From Streptomyces sp. NBC_01214 (GTDB lineage Bacteria; Actinomycetota; Actinomycetes; Streptomycetales; Streptomycetaceae): a stretch of 64,000 nucleotides of DNA. The notes under the pieces were generated by a model that saw nothing but the letters and a program-made list of their open reading frames with translations, was not told the origin of the DNA and made no database searches. Shown piece by piece: positions 49,515-57,926 of the stretch; the first letter of the stretch is position 1, and each line of letters starts with the position of its first letter. The translations under genes and the position numbers were made by a program. Location of the stretch: NCBI RefSeq assembly GCF_026340975.1, contig NZ_JAPEOS010000003.1, positions 434,001-498,000 of the forward strand, given 5' to 3'.

Positions 49515-50408
49515 ATGAAAAATGACGAGCCGACAGTAGGGCGGCGCACGGTCCTGCGTACCGCTGTCTTCCTCGGGGTCGCCGCAGCCTCCGGACTGCT
49601 CAGCGTGGGTGGTGAGGGCGGTGCGGGTAACCCGGGGCCGGGACCGGGCGGGTCCGGGGCGCCGGCCGGACCGGGGGCGCGACCCGCGGCGGGCGCGCCG
49701 GGGCTACGGGCGCAGGCGCTGCCCGAGAAGTCGTACCGGCTGCGGCCGATGACCGCCGACGCGCCGATGCGCGCTGAGGCCCTGAAGCCGGCCGTACGGA
49801 CCCGGCCCATCCTGGAACTCCCCGCCGAAGAAGCCGCGTCGGCCGGCATGGTGCTCACCTTCGACGACGGCCCGGACCCCCGCTACACCCCCGCCATCCT
49901 CGACACCCTCGCCCGGTACGGCGTACGCGCCATGTTCTTCGTCTGCGGGGAGATGGCCACCGAGAACCGGGACCTGCTGCGCCGGATGGTCGACGAGGGC
50001 CACGTCATCGGCAACCACACCTGGACCCACCCGCTCATCCCGGGGCTCAGCCGGCCCGCCCTCGCCTCCGAGATCGGTCGCACGAGCGAGGTCGTGCAGC
50101 AGGCCGTCGGCGAGGCGCCCTTGTGGTTCCGGGCCCCCTACGGAGCCTGGAACCGGGCTGCCTTCGAGATCGGGGCCGAGCTCGGCATGGAGCCGCTCGC
50201 CTGGACCGTGGACACCCTGGACTGGAAGGAACCGGGGACCCCGACGATCATCTCCCGGGTACTGGGCGGCGCGGCCCCCGGAGTGATCGTCCTCTCGCAC
50301 GACGCCGGCGGCAACCGGTCGCAGAGCGTCCAGGCGATCTCCTCGTACCTTCCCCAACTGCTCGCACGGGGCTACCGGATGACCCTCCCGGTGCTGCCGC
50401 CCCGCTGA
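49515..50408 (+). CDS. Secreted polysaccharide deacetylase (NodB-type)
   Basis: A 297-residue exported enzyme. The N-terminus has a twin-arginine-like signal (GRRTVLRTAVFLGVAAASGL) and a Gly/Pro linker. The NodB domain carries the catalytic TFDDGPD (near 115), the metal-binding NHTWTHP (near 166), FRAPYGAWN and the final VIVLSHDAGG. It would remove N-acetyl groups from peptidoglycan or chitin-like glycans. ATG 49515 lacks a clear Shine-Dalgarno and sits in AT-richer DNA, possibly a leaderless start. Confidence 0.9.
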   Translation: MKNDEPTVGRRTVLRTAVFLGVAAASGLLSVGGEGGAGNPGPGPGGSGAPAGPGARPAAGAPGLRAQALPEKSYRLRPMTADAPMRAEALKPAVRTRPILELPAEEAASAGMVLTFDDGPDPRYTPAILDTLARYGVRAMFFVCGEMATENRDLLRRMVDEGHVIGNHTWTHPLIPGLSRPALASEIGRTSEVVQQAVGEAPLWFRAPYGAWNRAAFEIGAELGMEPLAWTVDTLDWKEPGTPTIISRVLGGAAPGVIVLSHDAGGNRSQSVQAISSYLPQLLARGYRMTLPVLPPR

Positions 50409-50452
50409 ACCGGGGGCCGGGGGCGGGGCCGACCGCGGCGGATGCGCACGGC

Positions 50453-51115
50453 TCAGCGGGACTCCACCATGCGGGCGAAGACGACCACGTTGCCGTCGTA
50501 GCCGCGGGCCTTCGAGTATCCGCCGCCACAGGTGATCACCCGGAGTTCCGCGTGCCCGGTGTCCCCGTACACGCGGGCCCCGGGGAAGGCCTCCTTGGAG
50601 AACACCTCCACCCCGTAGACCTCGAACACCGCCGTGCGGCCGTCGTAGCGCTCCACCTCGATGTGGTTGCCCGGCTTGACTGAGCCCAGGCCGTAGAAGA
50701 CCGCGGGGCCCTGCGCGTTGTCCACGTGACCGACGATCACTGCGGAGCCCCGCTGGCCCGGCGAGATGCCGTTGAGGTACCAGCCGGCGAGGTTGCGGTC
50801 CTGCGGGGGCGGCGCGTCGATCCAGCCCTCCGCGTCCAGCCCGACCGTCATCACCGGCGCGTCCACGTTGATCGTGGGGATCCGGATGCGCTGGACCGAC
50901 GAGTGCTCCAGCACCTCCATGTCCGCCGGGGGCGTGGGTGGATTCGCCGGCAACTGGTCGGCCGTCACCGCGACGGCCGAGGCCGCGGTGGGCTGCGGCG
51001 GCCCGTCGCCGACGTCGACACCGTTGCGCACCATGGCGAGTCCGGTGAGCATGACCAGGGCGAGTACGCCCCACGGTGAGCGTTTGCGTGACTGCCCGGT
51101 CTCGTCCTCGCCCAT
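50453..51115 (-). CDS. Class F sortase
   Basis: A 220-residue sortase with one N-terminal membrane helix (WGVLALVMLTGLAMV), a Pro/Ala linker, the strand RIRIPTINVDAPVMTVGLD, the catalytic His in VIVGHVDN (near 126), Cys in ITCGGGYS (near 195) and a following Arg in VVFARM. Class F sortases occur across actinobacteria and cut sorting signals, though their substrates are poorly known. ATG 51115 has GGGAG four bases upstream; the longer frame is not needed. Two secreted C-terminally anchored proteins lie just across the divergent region and are possible partners, although they lack an LPXTG. Confidence 0.9.
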   Translation of the reverse strand: MGEDETGQSRKRSPWGVLALVMLTGLAMVRNGVDVGDGPPQPTAASAVAVTADQLPANPPTPPADMEVLEHSSVQRIRIPTINVDAPVMTVGLDAEGWIDAPPPQDRNLAGWYLNGISPGQRGSAVIVGHVDNAQGPAVFYGLGSVKPGNHIEVERYDGRTAVFEVYGVEVFSKEAFPGARVYGDTGHAELRVITCGGGYSKARGYDGNVVVFARMVESR

Positions 51116-51480
51116 CGTTCTCCCTTCCCGACGCGGGGGTCCCGACCCGCGATCCTGTCCCACCCCTGTACGCCCTACTTCACGCACGCTAAGGCCGAGT
51201 CGGCAGGACGGCGAGGGGGGGAGGGGCGAACGGGTGGCCGCCACCCGGAGGGAGCCGGACGGGGTGCGCCCATCCAGGTAATCGTCACATAAATGCCTGA
51301 CGGGTCGTGACCTGCGGATCCGTCAGTTGCATTTCCCGCGCTTCGGCGTGTCGCTCAACCGGGCGGCCCAAAGCCTGAAATGCGGAGATGGCGGGACGAC
51401 CCGAGGGTTCGACGTGGGAGGCGTTCTCGTCGATCATCCGGGGCCGACGCTCCGGGGCGCTTCCCGCTGGAGGTTCCACC
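51116..51480. promoter_or_regulatory. 365-bp divergent region with an inverted repeat
   Basis: No gene is supported. CTGACGG at 51297-51303 and CCGTCAG at 51320-51326 form an inverted repeat with a 16-base spacer, just after an AT-rich GTAATCGTCACATAAATG patch that may be a promoter. GGAGG before 51481 is the ribosome site of the secreted protein gene. Confidence 0.45.
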
Positions 51481-51999
51481 ATGCGTGTCTTGCGCGCTCT
51501 TACCGTGACGGCGGCAGCCTGCGCCGTGATCGGCCTCAGTGCCCCGTTCGCCTCCGCGAACCAGGACCCCGGGGGCCGGGGTGGGAATGGGGGTGGGAAC
51601 GGCCCCAGCAACATCTCCGTCAACCCGTACTCCGTGCACCAGGGTTCCACGATGCAGGTGAGCGCGGCGGGCTGCGGTCACGGCGGTACCGTCACGTCGC
51701 CCGGCAACTTTCCACCGGCCAACCTGTCCGCGGGGTCGATCGGCTTCGCGACCGTCCGGATCTTCAACCACGCCTCGCCGGGGCACCACACGCTGGCGGT
51801 CAAGTGCAACGACAGCAATCTGGTCGCCACGCACCGCTTCACGATCTTGGAGGGCAACCCGTCGCAGGGCGGCATCGGCGGATCCTTCGGTCCGTCCACG
51901 GCCGAGACCGCCATCGGTGCGGGCCTCGTCGGCGCCGCGGCCCTCGGCGCCGGCGCCCACGTGCTGCGCCGTCGCCGCCCGCTCCGCAGCCGGGCCTGA
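51481..51999 (+). CDS. Secreted protein with C-terminal membrane anchor
   Basis: A 172-residue protein: signal peptide (RVLRALTVTAAACAVIGL, cut after SANQ or nearby), an Ig-like beta domain (ISVNPYSVHQGSTMQVSAAG, GHHTLAVKCNDSNLVATHRF) and a C-terminal hydrophobic helix ending LRRRRPLRSRA. The two cysteines probably pair. GGAGG seven bases before ATG 51481 is strong. It is convergent with a related secreted gene, separated by a terminator, and divergent from the sortase gene. Confidence 0.82.
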   Translation: MRVLRALTVTAAACAVIGLSAPFASANQDPGGRGGNGGGNGPSNISVNPYSVHQGSTMQVSAAGCGHGGTVTSPGNFPPANLSAGSIGFATVRIFNHASPGHHTLAVKCNDSNLVATHRFTILEGNPSQGGIGGSFGPSTAETAIGAGLVGAAALGAGAHVLRRRRPLRSRA

Positions 52000-52023
52000 C
52001 CGGTCACCCCGGACGCAGATCCC

Positions 52024-52081
52024 CCGCTACCGCAGATCGCCCCGGGTCCACGTGAGGACCCGGGGCGATCGGCGGTAGCGG
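52024..52081. terminator. Bidirectional terminator with 26-bp stem
   Basis: Arms 52024-52049 and 52056-52081 pair over 26 bp with one mismatch and a six-base loop. It lies between two convergent secreted-protein genes and should end both. Confidence 0.9.
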
Positions 52082-52097
52082 AGGACGTCCGGCGGGT

Positions 52098-52685
52098 TCA
52101 ATGGCTACGGCCGGACCCCCTGCGGCGCAGGGCGAACACGGTGCCGCCCGCGGCGGCGAGGAACAGACCGGCGCCGGCGCCGAGCTCCACGCGATCCATG
52201 CCGGCCACGCTGCCGCCCAGACCGCCGCGGACCCCGAGGGCGGAGGTCGGGGTCGGGGTTGGGGTCGGGAAGAGGGTCGCTCCGGTGCCGGTCCGCGTGG
52301 AGCTCGTGGTGGGTCCGGTGGTGCCGCCGGCGATCGTCAGATCGGCCGAGCCGGTCTCCCCGTTGCAGGTGAAGGAGACGGAATAGACGGCTCCGCGACG
52401 CGCGTCCCGGTCCACGGTGACCCGTACGCTCTGGCCGCGCGCGATGCTCACGGTGTCGAAGACCCCGGAGGAGGCGGTGGCGTAGGCGGCGTTGCAGCGG
52501 CTGACCGCGAGGACCGTCTGCCCCCCGGGGGCGACGGTCGAAGGCGTGAGGGTGAAGCCGAACGAGGTGATGGGCTGGGCCTCGGCAGCGGTCGCGGCGG
52601 GCGCGCCGAGGACGCCGAGCGCGAGGACGGCGCCCGTGGCGCCGACGCTCAGCAGGGAGGTGGCGGAGGTACGTATCGCACCCAT
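52098..52685 (-). CDS. Secreted protein with C-terminal membrane anchor (relative of the 51.5-kb protein)
   Basis: A 195-residue protein with a signal peptide (LLSVGATGAVLALGVLGAPA, cut near ATAAEA), an Ig-like domain (FGFTLTPSTVAPGGQTVLAV, VSFTCNGETGSADLTIAGG), a Thr/Pro linker (FPTPTPTPTS) and a C-terminal helix LGAGAGLFLAAAGGTVFALRRRG. The plan equals that of the convergent gene at 51481, so the two may be an old inverted duplication. GGAG lies eight bases before the ATG at 52685. Confidence 0.82.
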   Translation of the reverse strand: MGAIRTSATSLLSVGATGAVLALGVLGAPAATAAEAQPITSFGFTLTPSTVAPGGQTVLAVSRCNAAYATASSGVFDTVSIARGQSVRVTVDRDARRGAVYSVSFTCNGETGSADLTIAGGTTGPTTSSTRTGTGATLFPTPTPTPTSALGVRGGLGGSVAGMDRVELGAGAGLFLAAAGGTVFALRRRGSGRSH

Positions 52686-52895
52686 GGTTGATTCTCCGGA
52701 TCCCCGAGGAGCAGCCGCGGAACGGTTTTCCGCACGTGGGGGGTCGTGCGCCTCGATGTTCGACACGCTAGGTCGGGGTGCGGTGACCCGCGATCAGGAA
52801 CGGGCGAATGGGGCACGGCCCTGGGCCGAACCGGGGACGGGAGGCCCGTCCCCGGTTTGCGGGTGGCCCGGGCCGAGACGGCCGGGCGAGCCGGC

Positions 52896-53666
52896 CTAGC
52901 CGCCGAGGTCCAGGTGGGGGAACTGGGCGAGGAACGGTTCGGCGGTGGCGGAGATGCCACGGCCGAACGGCGCGTCGAAGTCCCAGATCAGGAACAGCAG
53001 GAACGCGATGAGGGCACTGAACAGGCCCGCCAGCAGCATCTCCCGGAAGGAGCGCCTGATCTGCAGGGTGAAGATCAGGCCCACGGTCACCAGGGCGCCG
53101 ACGATCAGCCCGAACCACACCACTCCCGGCATGGTGGCCCCGGCACTCGAGCCGCGTGCGCTGCGCGCGTCGTCGACCACCGCGACCTGGTCGACCAGCG
53201 GCTGGTAGGCCTGCCCCTCGTGGTCGGTCTGCGGCTCGTAGTCGGTGACGTCCCGGCGGATGCGCTCCAGCAGTTCCCCGCCGTGCTCGGTGAGCTCGCC
53301 GTGGTCGGCCATCCGCTTCCACTCCGTGTCCACGACGTGGGTCACGTAGGCATCGACGTCGGACCGGATCCTCTTGCGCACCTCGGCCGGGTAGACCTCG
53401 GAGCGGACGCTGATCTCGTGCAGGGCCTGGGCCTCCTGGCGCACGTATTCCTGGGCGGCCCCGCGGCCCTCCCAGACACCGGCGATCGCCAGGCCCAACA
53501 CGATCGCGTAGATCACCCCGATCATCATCGTCATGTACTCGATGACGTCCGGGGTCTCGTTCGGATCGTCGTCGTCGCCGATCCTCCTGTGGTTCAAGAA
53601 GGCGATGGACAGCACCACGGCACAGGCCGCGGCCATCGCGAGGGACAGGACGAGCCATTCCGACAA
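52896..53666 (-). CDS. DUF4239 family membrane protein, TTG start
   Basis: A 256-residue membrane protein: an N-terminal helix (WLVLSLAMAAACAVVLSIAF), a second in the TMMIGVIYAIVLGLAIAGVW segment, a soluble central part with EAQALHEISVRSEVYPAEVR, and two C-terminal helices (VVWFGLIVGALVTVGLIFTL, LFSALIAFLLFLIWDFDAPF). The WDFDAPFGR end is typical of DUF4239. Function unknown. I chose the TTG at 53666 because GGGAG lies five bases upstream; the frame also opens at 53678. Confidence 0.85.
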   Translation of the reverse strand: MSEWLVLSLAMAAACAVVLSIAFLNHRRIGDDDDPNETPDVIEYMTMMIGVIYAIVLGLAIAGVWEGRGAAQEYVRQEAQALHEISVRSEVYPAEVRKRIRSDVDAYVTHVVDTEWKRMADHGELTEHGGELLERIRRDVTDYEPQTDHEGQAYQPLVDQVAVVDDARSARGSSAGATMPGVVWFGLIVGALVTVGLIFTLQIRRSFREMLLAGLFSALIAFLLFLIWDFDAPFGRGISATAEPFLAQFPHLDLGG

Positions 53667-53705
53667 GATGACTCCCAATCGGTTACTGGTGGGGCGGAAG
53701 AAGCG

Positions 53706-54434
53706 CTAGCGCGGGCGCAGCGCGACGATCGCGAGCACCGCGGGAGCGGCGGTCAGCAGGGTGAAAGTCACCGGCGAGATGTGGTGCTCGACGGGTTTGC
53801 GGGCGGCCGCGTGATACGCGGGCCGGGCCACCGGTTTCGGTGGTGCGGGTTTCACCTCTGGGGCGGGCGGTGGCGGTGGTGCAGGTGGTGCGGGCGGGGG
53901 CGGTGCGGGAGCCCTGACCACGCGGGGCGGCGGGGGCGCCGGCTTCGGCGGGGGCGGCACGGGCCGGACCGGCTGCGGTGCGGGCTTCGGTACGGGCTTG
54001 GGCGCCGGCTCGGGAGGCGGCGGTTTCGGCGGTGCGGGTTTCGGGGGCGGTGGGGGCTCGGGCGGCGGCGGGGGAGTCGGCTCGGGTGGCGGCGTGGGTT
54101 TCGGTGGTTTCGGCGGCTTGGGCGGCGGCTTCGGAGGGCAGGGCGGAGGGGGCGGCGGTGGTGGGCAGTGGGGGTGGCCGTGACGGCCCCCGCCGTGCCC
54201 GCCTCCACGGCGTTTCCCGTGGTCGGAGCCCTGGTCGTCACCGTGATGTCCGCCACGCGGGTCGCGTCCGCGGTCGTTGCCACCGGCCACTGCGGCCACC
54301 ACGGCGGCGGCCGGGCCGTCGCCGGAGTCGGTCGTCGCGTAGGCGCGGCTATCAGCCACGGCCGGCGTGACGGACAAGGCCGCCCACAGCAGGACCGGGA
54401 CCGCCAGCAGGCGCCTGGCACAGGCTCTGTTCAC
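53706..54434 (-). CDS. Exported proline-rich protein with C-terminal membrane helix
   Basis: A 242-residue protein with a signal peptide (RRLLAVPVLLWAALSVTPAV, cut near ADS), a Gly/His/Asp stretch, about 110 residues of Pro-Lys and Pro-Glu repeats (PPKPPKPTPPPEPTPPP) and a final hydrophobic helix FTLLTAAPAVLAIVAL. It looks like a wall-spanning stalk. GTG 54434 is my start choice; the ribosome site is weak. It runs with DUF4239 in the same direction. Confidence 0.7.
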   Translation of the reverse strand: MNRACARRLLAVPVLLWAALSVTPAVADSRAYATTDSGDGPAAAVVAAVAGGNDRGRDPRGGHHGDDQGSDHGKRRGGGHGGGRHGHPHCPPPPPPPPCPPKPPPKPPKPPKPTPPPEPTPPPPPEPPPPPKPAPPKPPPPEPAPKPVPKPAPQPVRPVPPPPKPAPPPPRVVRAPAPPPPAPPAPPPPPAPEVKPAPPKPVARPAYHAAARKPVEHHISPVTFTLLTAAPAVLAIVALRPR

Positions 54435-54760
54435 CCCGGGAGCATGGGCCCGCGCGCGCCCGGGCACGCGAGGCTCGGCCCCCGGTTCGCCTGAACGGGT
54501 GGACTGCCGACCAGAGAGGTTTGAGCCATCCTTAGGTCGGTAGTGTGGTGACTCCGATCGAGCCTCAGTCAATTCCCATAAGGGACTTGTCGGTATCGGT
54601 CATTCCCTCGCCCGGCGAGGCGGTGCCTTTGGTGTGTGACGAAGAACGGATCGCCAATTTCCGCTTTTGCTCGCCCTGTTGGGAAATGATCAGTACATTC
54701 GGCTCGGACAGGAGTCCGACCTCACACGGACGACCGCAGGACCAACGCTTGGAGACCCCG
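54435..54760. other. 326-bp divergent spacer before the methyltransferase gene
   Basis: No gene seen. It is less GC-rich than the surroundings, which is common for Streptomyces promoters. I do not see a convincing -10/-35 pair or palindrome. GGAGA five bases before 54761 is the ribosome site of the next gene. Confidence 0.5.
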
Positions 54761-55591
54761 ATGGAGCGCCCCGCCTGGGCCCCGCCAGGCATCGACATAT
54801 CGGTGCCGAGCGTGTCCCGCATCTATGATTACTATCTGGGTGGGTCCCACAATTTCGAGGTCGACCGCCAGACGGCTCGCCGTGCCATGGAATTCATGCC
54901 GGGACTGCCCAAGATCATGCAGGCCAACCGGGCATTCATGCGCCGCGCCGTCCGACACGCCGTCGCCGAGGGCGTCACGCAGTTCCTCGACATCGGCTCC
55001 GGCATCCCCACCTTCGGCAATGTCCACGAGGTCGCCCAAGCCGCCAGCCCGCAGGCGCGCGTGGTCTACGTCGACCACGACCCGGTGGCCGTCGCGCACA
55101 GCCGGGCCGTCCTCGCGGGGGACGACCAGAGCGGCATCGTCGCCGCCGACCTGCGCAAGCCCAAGGAGATCCTGGCCGCCCCCGAGGTCGGCCGGCTGCT
55201 CGACCTCGGCCGCCCGGTCGCCCTCCTTCTCGTCGCCGTCCTGCACTTCCTGGAGGACACGGACGACCCGTACGACGCCGTCGCAGAGCTGCGCGACGCG
55301 CTGGCCCCCGGCAGCCTCCTGATCCTCACGCACGCCTCGTACGAGGGAATCCCGCTCACCCAGGAAACCGCCGCCGGCACCGTGGGCGTCTACCGGGACA
55401 TGCGCAACCCCCTCGTCATGCGGCCCCAGGAACAGATCAGCGGCTTCTTCGACGGGTTCGAGATGCTGGAGCCGGGCCTCGTGTCCATGCCCAACTGGCG
55501 GCCGGACCGGCCCGACAACGGCGAGGATGGCGAGACACCGGAGGACCCCTACGCCTTCTCGGGCTTCGGCGGCGTGGGACGCAAGGCGTGA
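54761..55591 (+). CDS. S-adenosyl methyltransferase family protein (DUF574 type)
   Basis: A 276-residue protein with the hallmark start PSVSRIYDYYLGGSHNFEVD, then RAVRHAVAEGVTQFLDIGSG, VVYVDHDPVAVAHSRAVLA and LLLVAVLHFLEDTDDPYDAV. Dozens of paralogues exist in each Streptomyces genome, without known substrates. It is coupled to the downstream c-di-GMP protein by a GTGA overlap, which is a rare clue to function: it may take part in the same signalling unit. Confidence 0.9.
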   Translation: MERPAWAPPGIDISVPSVSRIYDYYLGGSHNFEVDRQTARRAMEFMPGLPKIMQANRAFMRRAVRHAVAEGVTQFLDIGSGIPTFGNVHEVAQAASPQARVVYVDHDPVAVAHSRAVLAGDDQSGIVAADLRKPKEILAAPEVGRLLDLGRPVALLLVAVLHFLEDTDDPYDAVAELRDALAPGSLLILTHASYEGIPLTQETAAGTVGVYRDMRNPLVMRPQEQISGFFDGFEMLEPGLVSMPNWRPDRPDNGEDGETPEDPYAFSGFGGVGRKA

Positions 55592-57837
55592 GACTTCCGG
55601 CACAGACGGCGGGCGCGCCGAAAGTCGCCGCGGCACCCGCCGCGGCACCGGCCGCGGCACCGGCCAGCGGGTCCGCGGCCGCCCCGCACGGCGGCATCGA
55701 GGACCGGATCGCCCGTTTCGCCACGATCTGGGGCCGGGCGATCTTCCCGGTCACGGCGACCTCGCTGACCCGCACCGAGTTCGAACGGCACCTCGTACCC
55801 CTCACCCGCACGCTCACCGAGGCCCTGCACGCGAGGCCCTTCGACGCCTCGGTCGCCCAGCAGGTCGGGGCGGAACTCGTCGCCGTGCACTGCACCGATC
55901 CCGAGGCCCTGGCCGGCACCCTCGGCGTGATCGAGTCGTACCTGGTGCTCTACTGCGGCCCGGACGGACCCGAGGGCACCGGCGTGGAGGGCACCGAGGA
56001 GTACCGCTCCCGCTGCGCCCGGCTCCAGCACGCCATCGCGGCGGGATACGCCCGCGCGCTGCGCGAGCGCACCCTCAGGGAGCAGGAGGCCATCGCGCGC
56101 TCCGCGCTGACCGCGCGCACCGACGCGCAGCAGGCCCTGCACGCGAGCGAGGAGCGCTTCCGGGCGGTCTTCGAAGGCGCGGCCGTGGGGATCGGCATCG
56201 CCGACCTCGACGGGAACGTCCTGGAGGTCAACGACACGCTGCTGCAGATGTTCGGCGGCCTGGAAGGGCACGTCCGCAGCCGCAACGTCAGCGAGTGGGG
56301 ACACCCCGACGACACCCCGCACGTCTGGCGGATGTACGGAGAGCTGGTGCGCGGCGAGCGCGAGAGCTACCGCGTCGAGAAGCCGTACTACCGGCACGAC
56401 GGCACCGTGCTCTGGACCAATCTGACGGTGTCGCTGCTGCGCGACGCCGACGGGAAGCCGCAGTACCAGCTGGCGCTGATGGAGGACACCACCGAACGCC
56501 GGCTGTTGAACCTGCGCCTGCGCTACGAGGCCACCCACGACGCCCTGACCGGCCTGCCCAACCGGACGCTGTTCTTCGAGCGGCTGGAGAAGGCCCTCGG
56601 CGGGGCCGGCGGCGACCGCTACGGCCTGTGCTACCTCGACCTCGACGGTTTCAAGGCGGTCAACGACAGCCTCGGGCACTCGGCGGGGGACCGGCTGCTG
56701 GTGGAGGTCGCCGACCGGCTACAGAGCTGCGCGACCGGCCCCGGCGAGGTGGTCGCCCGGCTCGGCGGTGACGAGTTCGTTGCCCTGACCACCGGGTCCG
56801 ACACCGAGCAGAAGGTGACCGACCTCGCGGTCCGCATACTGACCGCCCTGTCCACGCCGATCCGGCTGGAGGGCCGGGAACTGACGGTCCGCGGCAGCAT
56901 CGGCATCGTCGAGGGACGGGCCAAGGAACGCACCCCGGCGGAGGTGCTGCGCAGCGCCGACATCACGATGTACCGGGCCAAGGCGGCGGGCGGCAATCGC
57001 TTCGAGTTCGCCGACGCTGAGGCCGACGCCCGCGCGATCACCCGCCACGGCCTGACCAACGCCCTGCCCGCGGCGCTGGAACGCGGCGAGTTCTTCATCG
57101 AGTACCAGCCGCTGGTCCACATGCGCGACGGCAGCGTGCACGGGGCCGAGGCGCTGGTGCGTTGGTCGCACCCGCAGTACGGGGTCCTGGGCCCGGACCG
57201 CTTCATCCCGCTCGCCGAGCGCACCGGACTGATCGTGCCGCTCGGCCGCTGGGTCCTGGAGGAGGCCGTCCGCCAGGCCCGCAGCTGGCAGCGCGAGCAC
57301 GGAGGCGCGGCCCTGCGGATCAACGTCAACCTCTCGCCGACCCAGCTGCACCACCCGGGCCTGGTCGCCGACACCGTGGCGGTGCTGGAGAAGTCGGGCC
57401 TCGCTCCGGGCGCGCTATGCCTGGAGGTCACCGAATCGGCCCTGATAGGGGCCGACGACGAACTTCTAGAACCGTTGCGCCGGCTCGCCGCCCTCGGCGT
57501 GGACATCGCCCTCGACGACTTCGGCACCGGCTACTCGAACCTGGCCAACCTGCGGCGGCTGCCGGTCAGCGTCCTGAAGCTCGACCGCTCCTTCACCCAA
57601 GGGATGCAGCAGCAGCCCGCCAACCCGGTCGACGTCAAGATCGTGGAGGGGATCGTCGCCCTGGCGCACAGCCTCGAACTCGCCGTCACCGTCGAGGGAG
57701 TGGAGACCGGAGCCCAGGCCGCCCAGTTGCGCGCCCTCGGCTGCGACACCGCTCAGGGCTGGTACTACGCCCGGCCCGGGGCCCCGGACCGCATCCACAG
57801 CCTCTCCCTCTCGGACGCGGTGCCCACGCCCTCCTGA
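55588..57837 (+). CDS. PAS-GGDEF-EAL cyclic-di-GMP protein, RmdA-like
   Basis: A 749-residue cytosolic protein. Residues 1-185 are a helical domain without a clear family; PAS about 188-305 (FRAVFEGAAVGIGIADLDGN); GGDEF about 315-480 with the intact RLGGDEFVAL (near 391) and THDALTGLPNRTLFFERL; EAL about 495-740 with AEALVRWSHPQYG, CLEVTESALI, DIALDDFGTGYSNLANL and KLDRSF. Both active sites look intact, so it may both make and break c-di-GMP, as S. coelicolor RmdA (SCO0928) does. In Streptomyces c-di-GMP acts through BldD. GTG 55588 overlaps the preceding stop. Confidence 0.92.
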   Translation: MRLPAQTAGAPKVAAAPAAAPAAAPASGSAAAPHGGIEDRIARFATIWGRAIFPVTATSLTRTEFERHLVPLTRTLTEALHARPFDASVAQQVGAELVAVHCTDPEALAGTLGVIESYLVLYCGPDGPEGTGVEGTEEYRSRCARLQHAIAAGYARALRERTLREQEAIARSALTARTDAQQALHASEERFRAVFEGAAVGIGIADLDGNVLEVNDTLLQMFGGLEGHVRSRNVSEWGHPDDTPHVWRMYGELVRGERESYRVEKPYYRHDGTVLWTNLTVSLLRDADGKPQYQLALMEDTTERRLLNLRLRYEATHDALTGLPNRTLFFERLEKALGGAGGDRYGLCYLDLDGFKAVNDSLGHSAGDRLLVEVADRLQSCATGPGEVVARLGGDEFVALTTGSDTEQKVTDLAVRILTALSTPIRLEGRELTVRGSIGIVEGRAKERTPAEVLRSADITMYRAKAAGGNRFEFADAEADARAITRHGLTNALPAALERGEFFIEYQPLVHMRDGSVHGAEALVRWSHPQYGVLGPDRFIPLAERTGLIVPLGRWVLEEAVRQARSWQREHGGAALRINVNLSPTQLHHPGLVADTVAVLEKSGLAPGALCLEVTESALIGADDELLEPLRRLAALGVDIALDDFGTGYSNLANLRRLPVSVLKLDRSFTQGMQQQPANPVDVKIVEGIVALAHSLELAVTVEGVETGAQAAQLRALGCDTAQGWYYARPGAPDRIHSLSLSDAVPTPS

Positions 57838-57896
57838 CGTCCGCCCCGTCGGGAGGACCCGAGCCTCGGCCCGCGGCCCGGGCGGGGAGCCCGGGG

Positions 57897-57912
57897 CGAC
57901 GGGCCCCCGTCG
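57897..57912. terminator. Short hairpin between convergent genes
   Basis: CGACGGG and CCCGTCG with a two-base loop lie in the 90-bp gap between the GGDEF/EAL gene and the convergent FAD monooxygenase. Larger G/C-rich pairings around it are possible. Confidence 0.5.
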
Positions 57913-57926
57913 GGGCCCGGTCCGCC

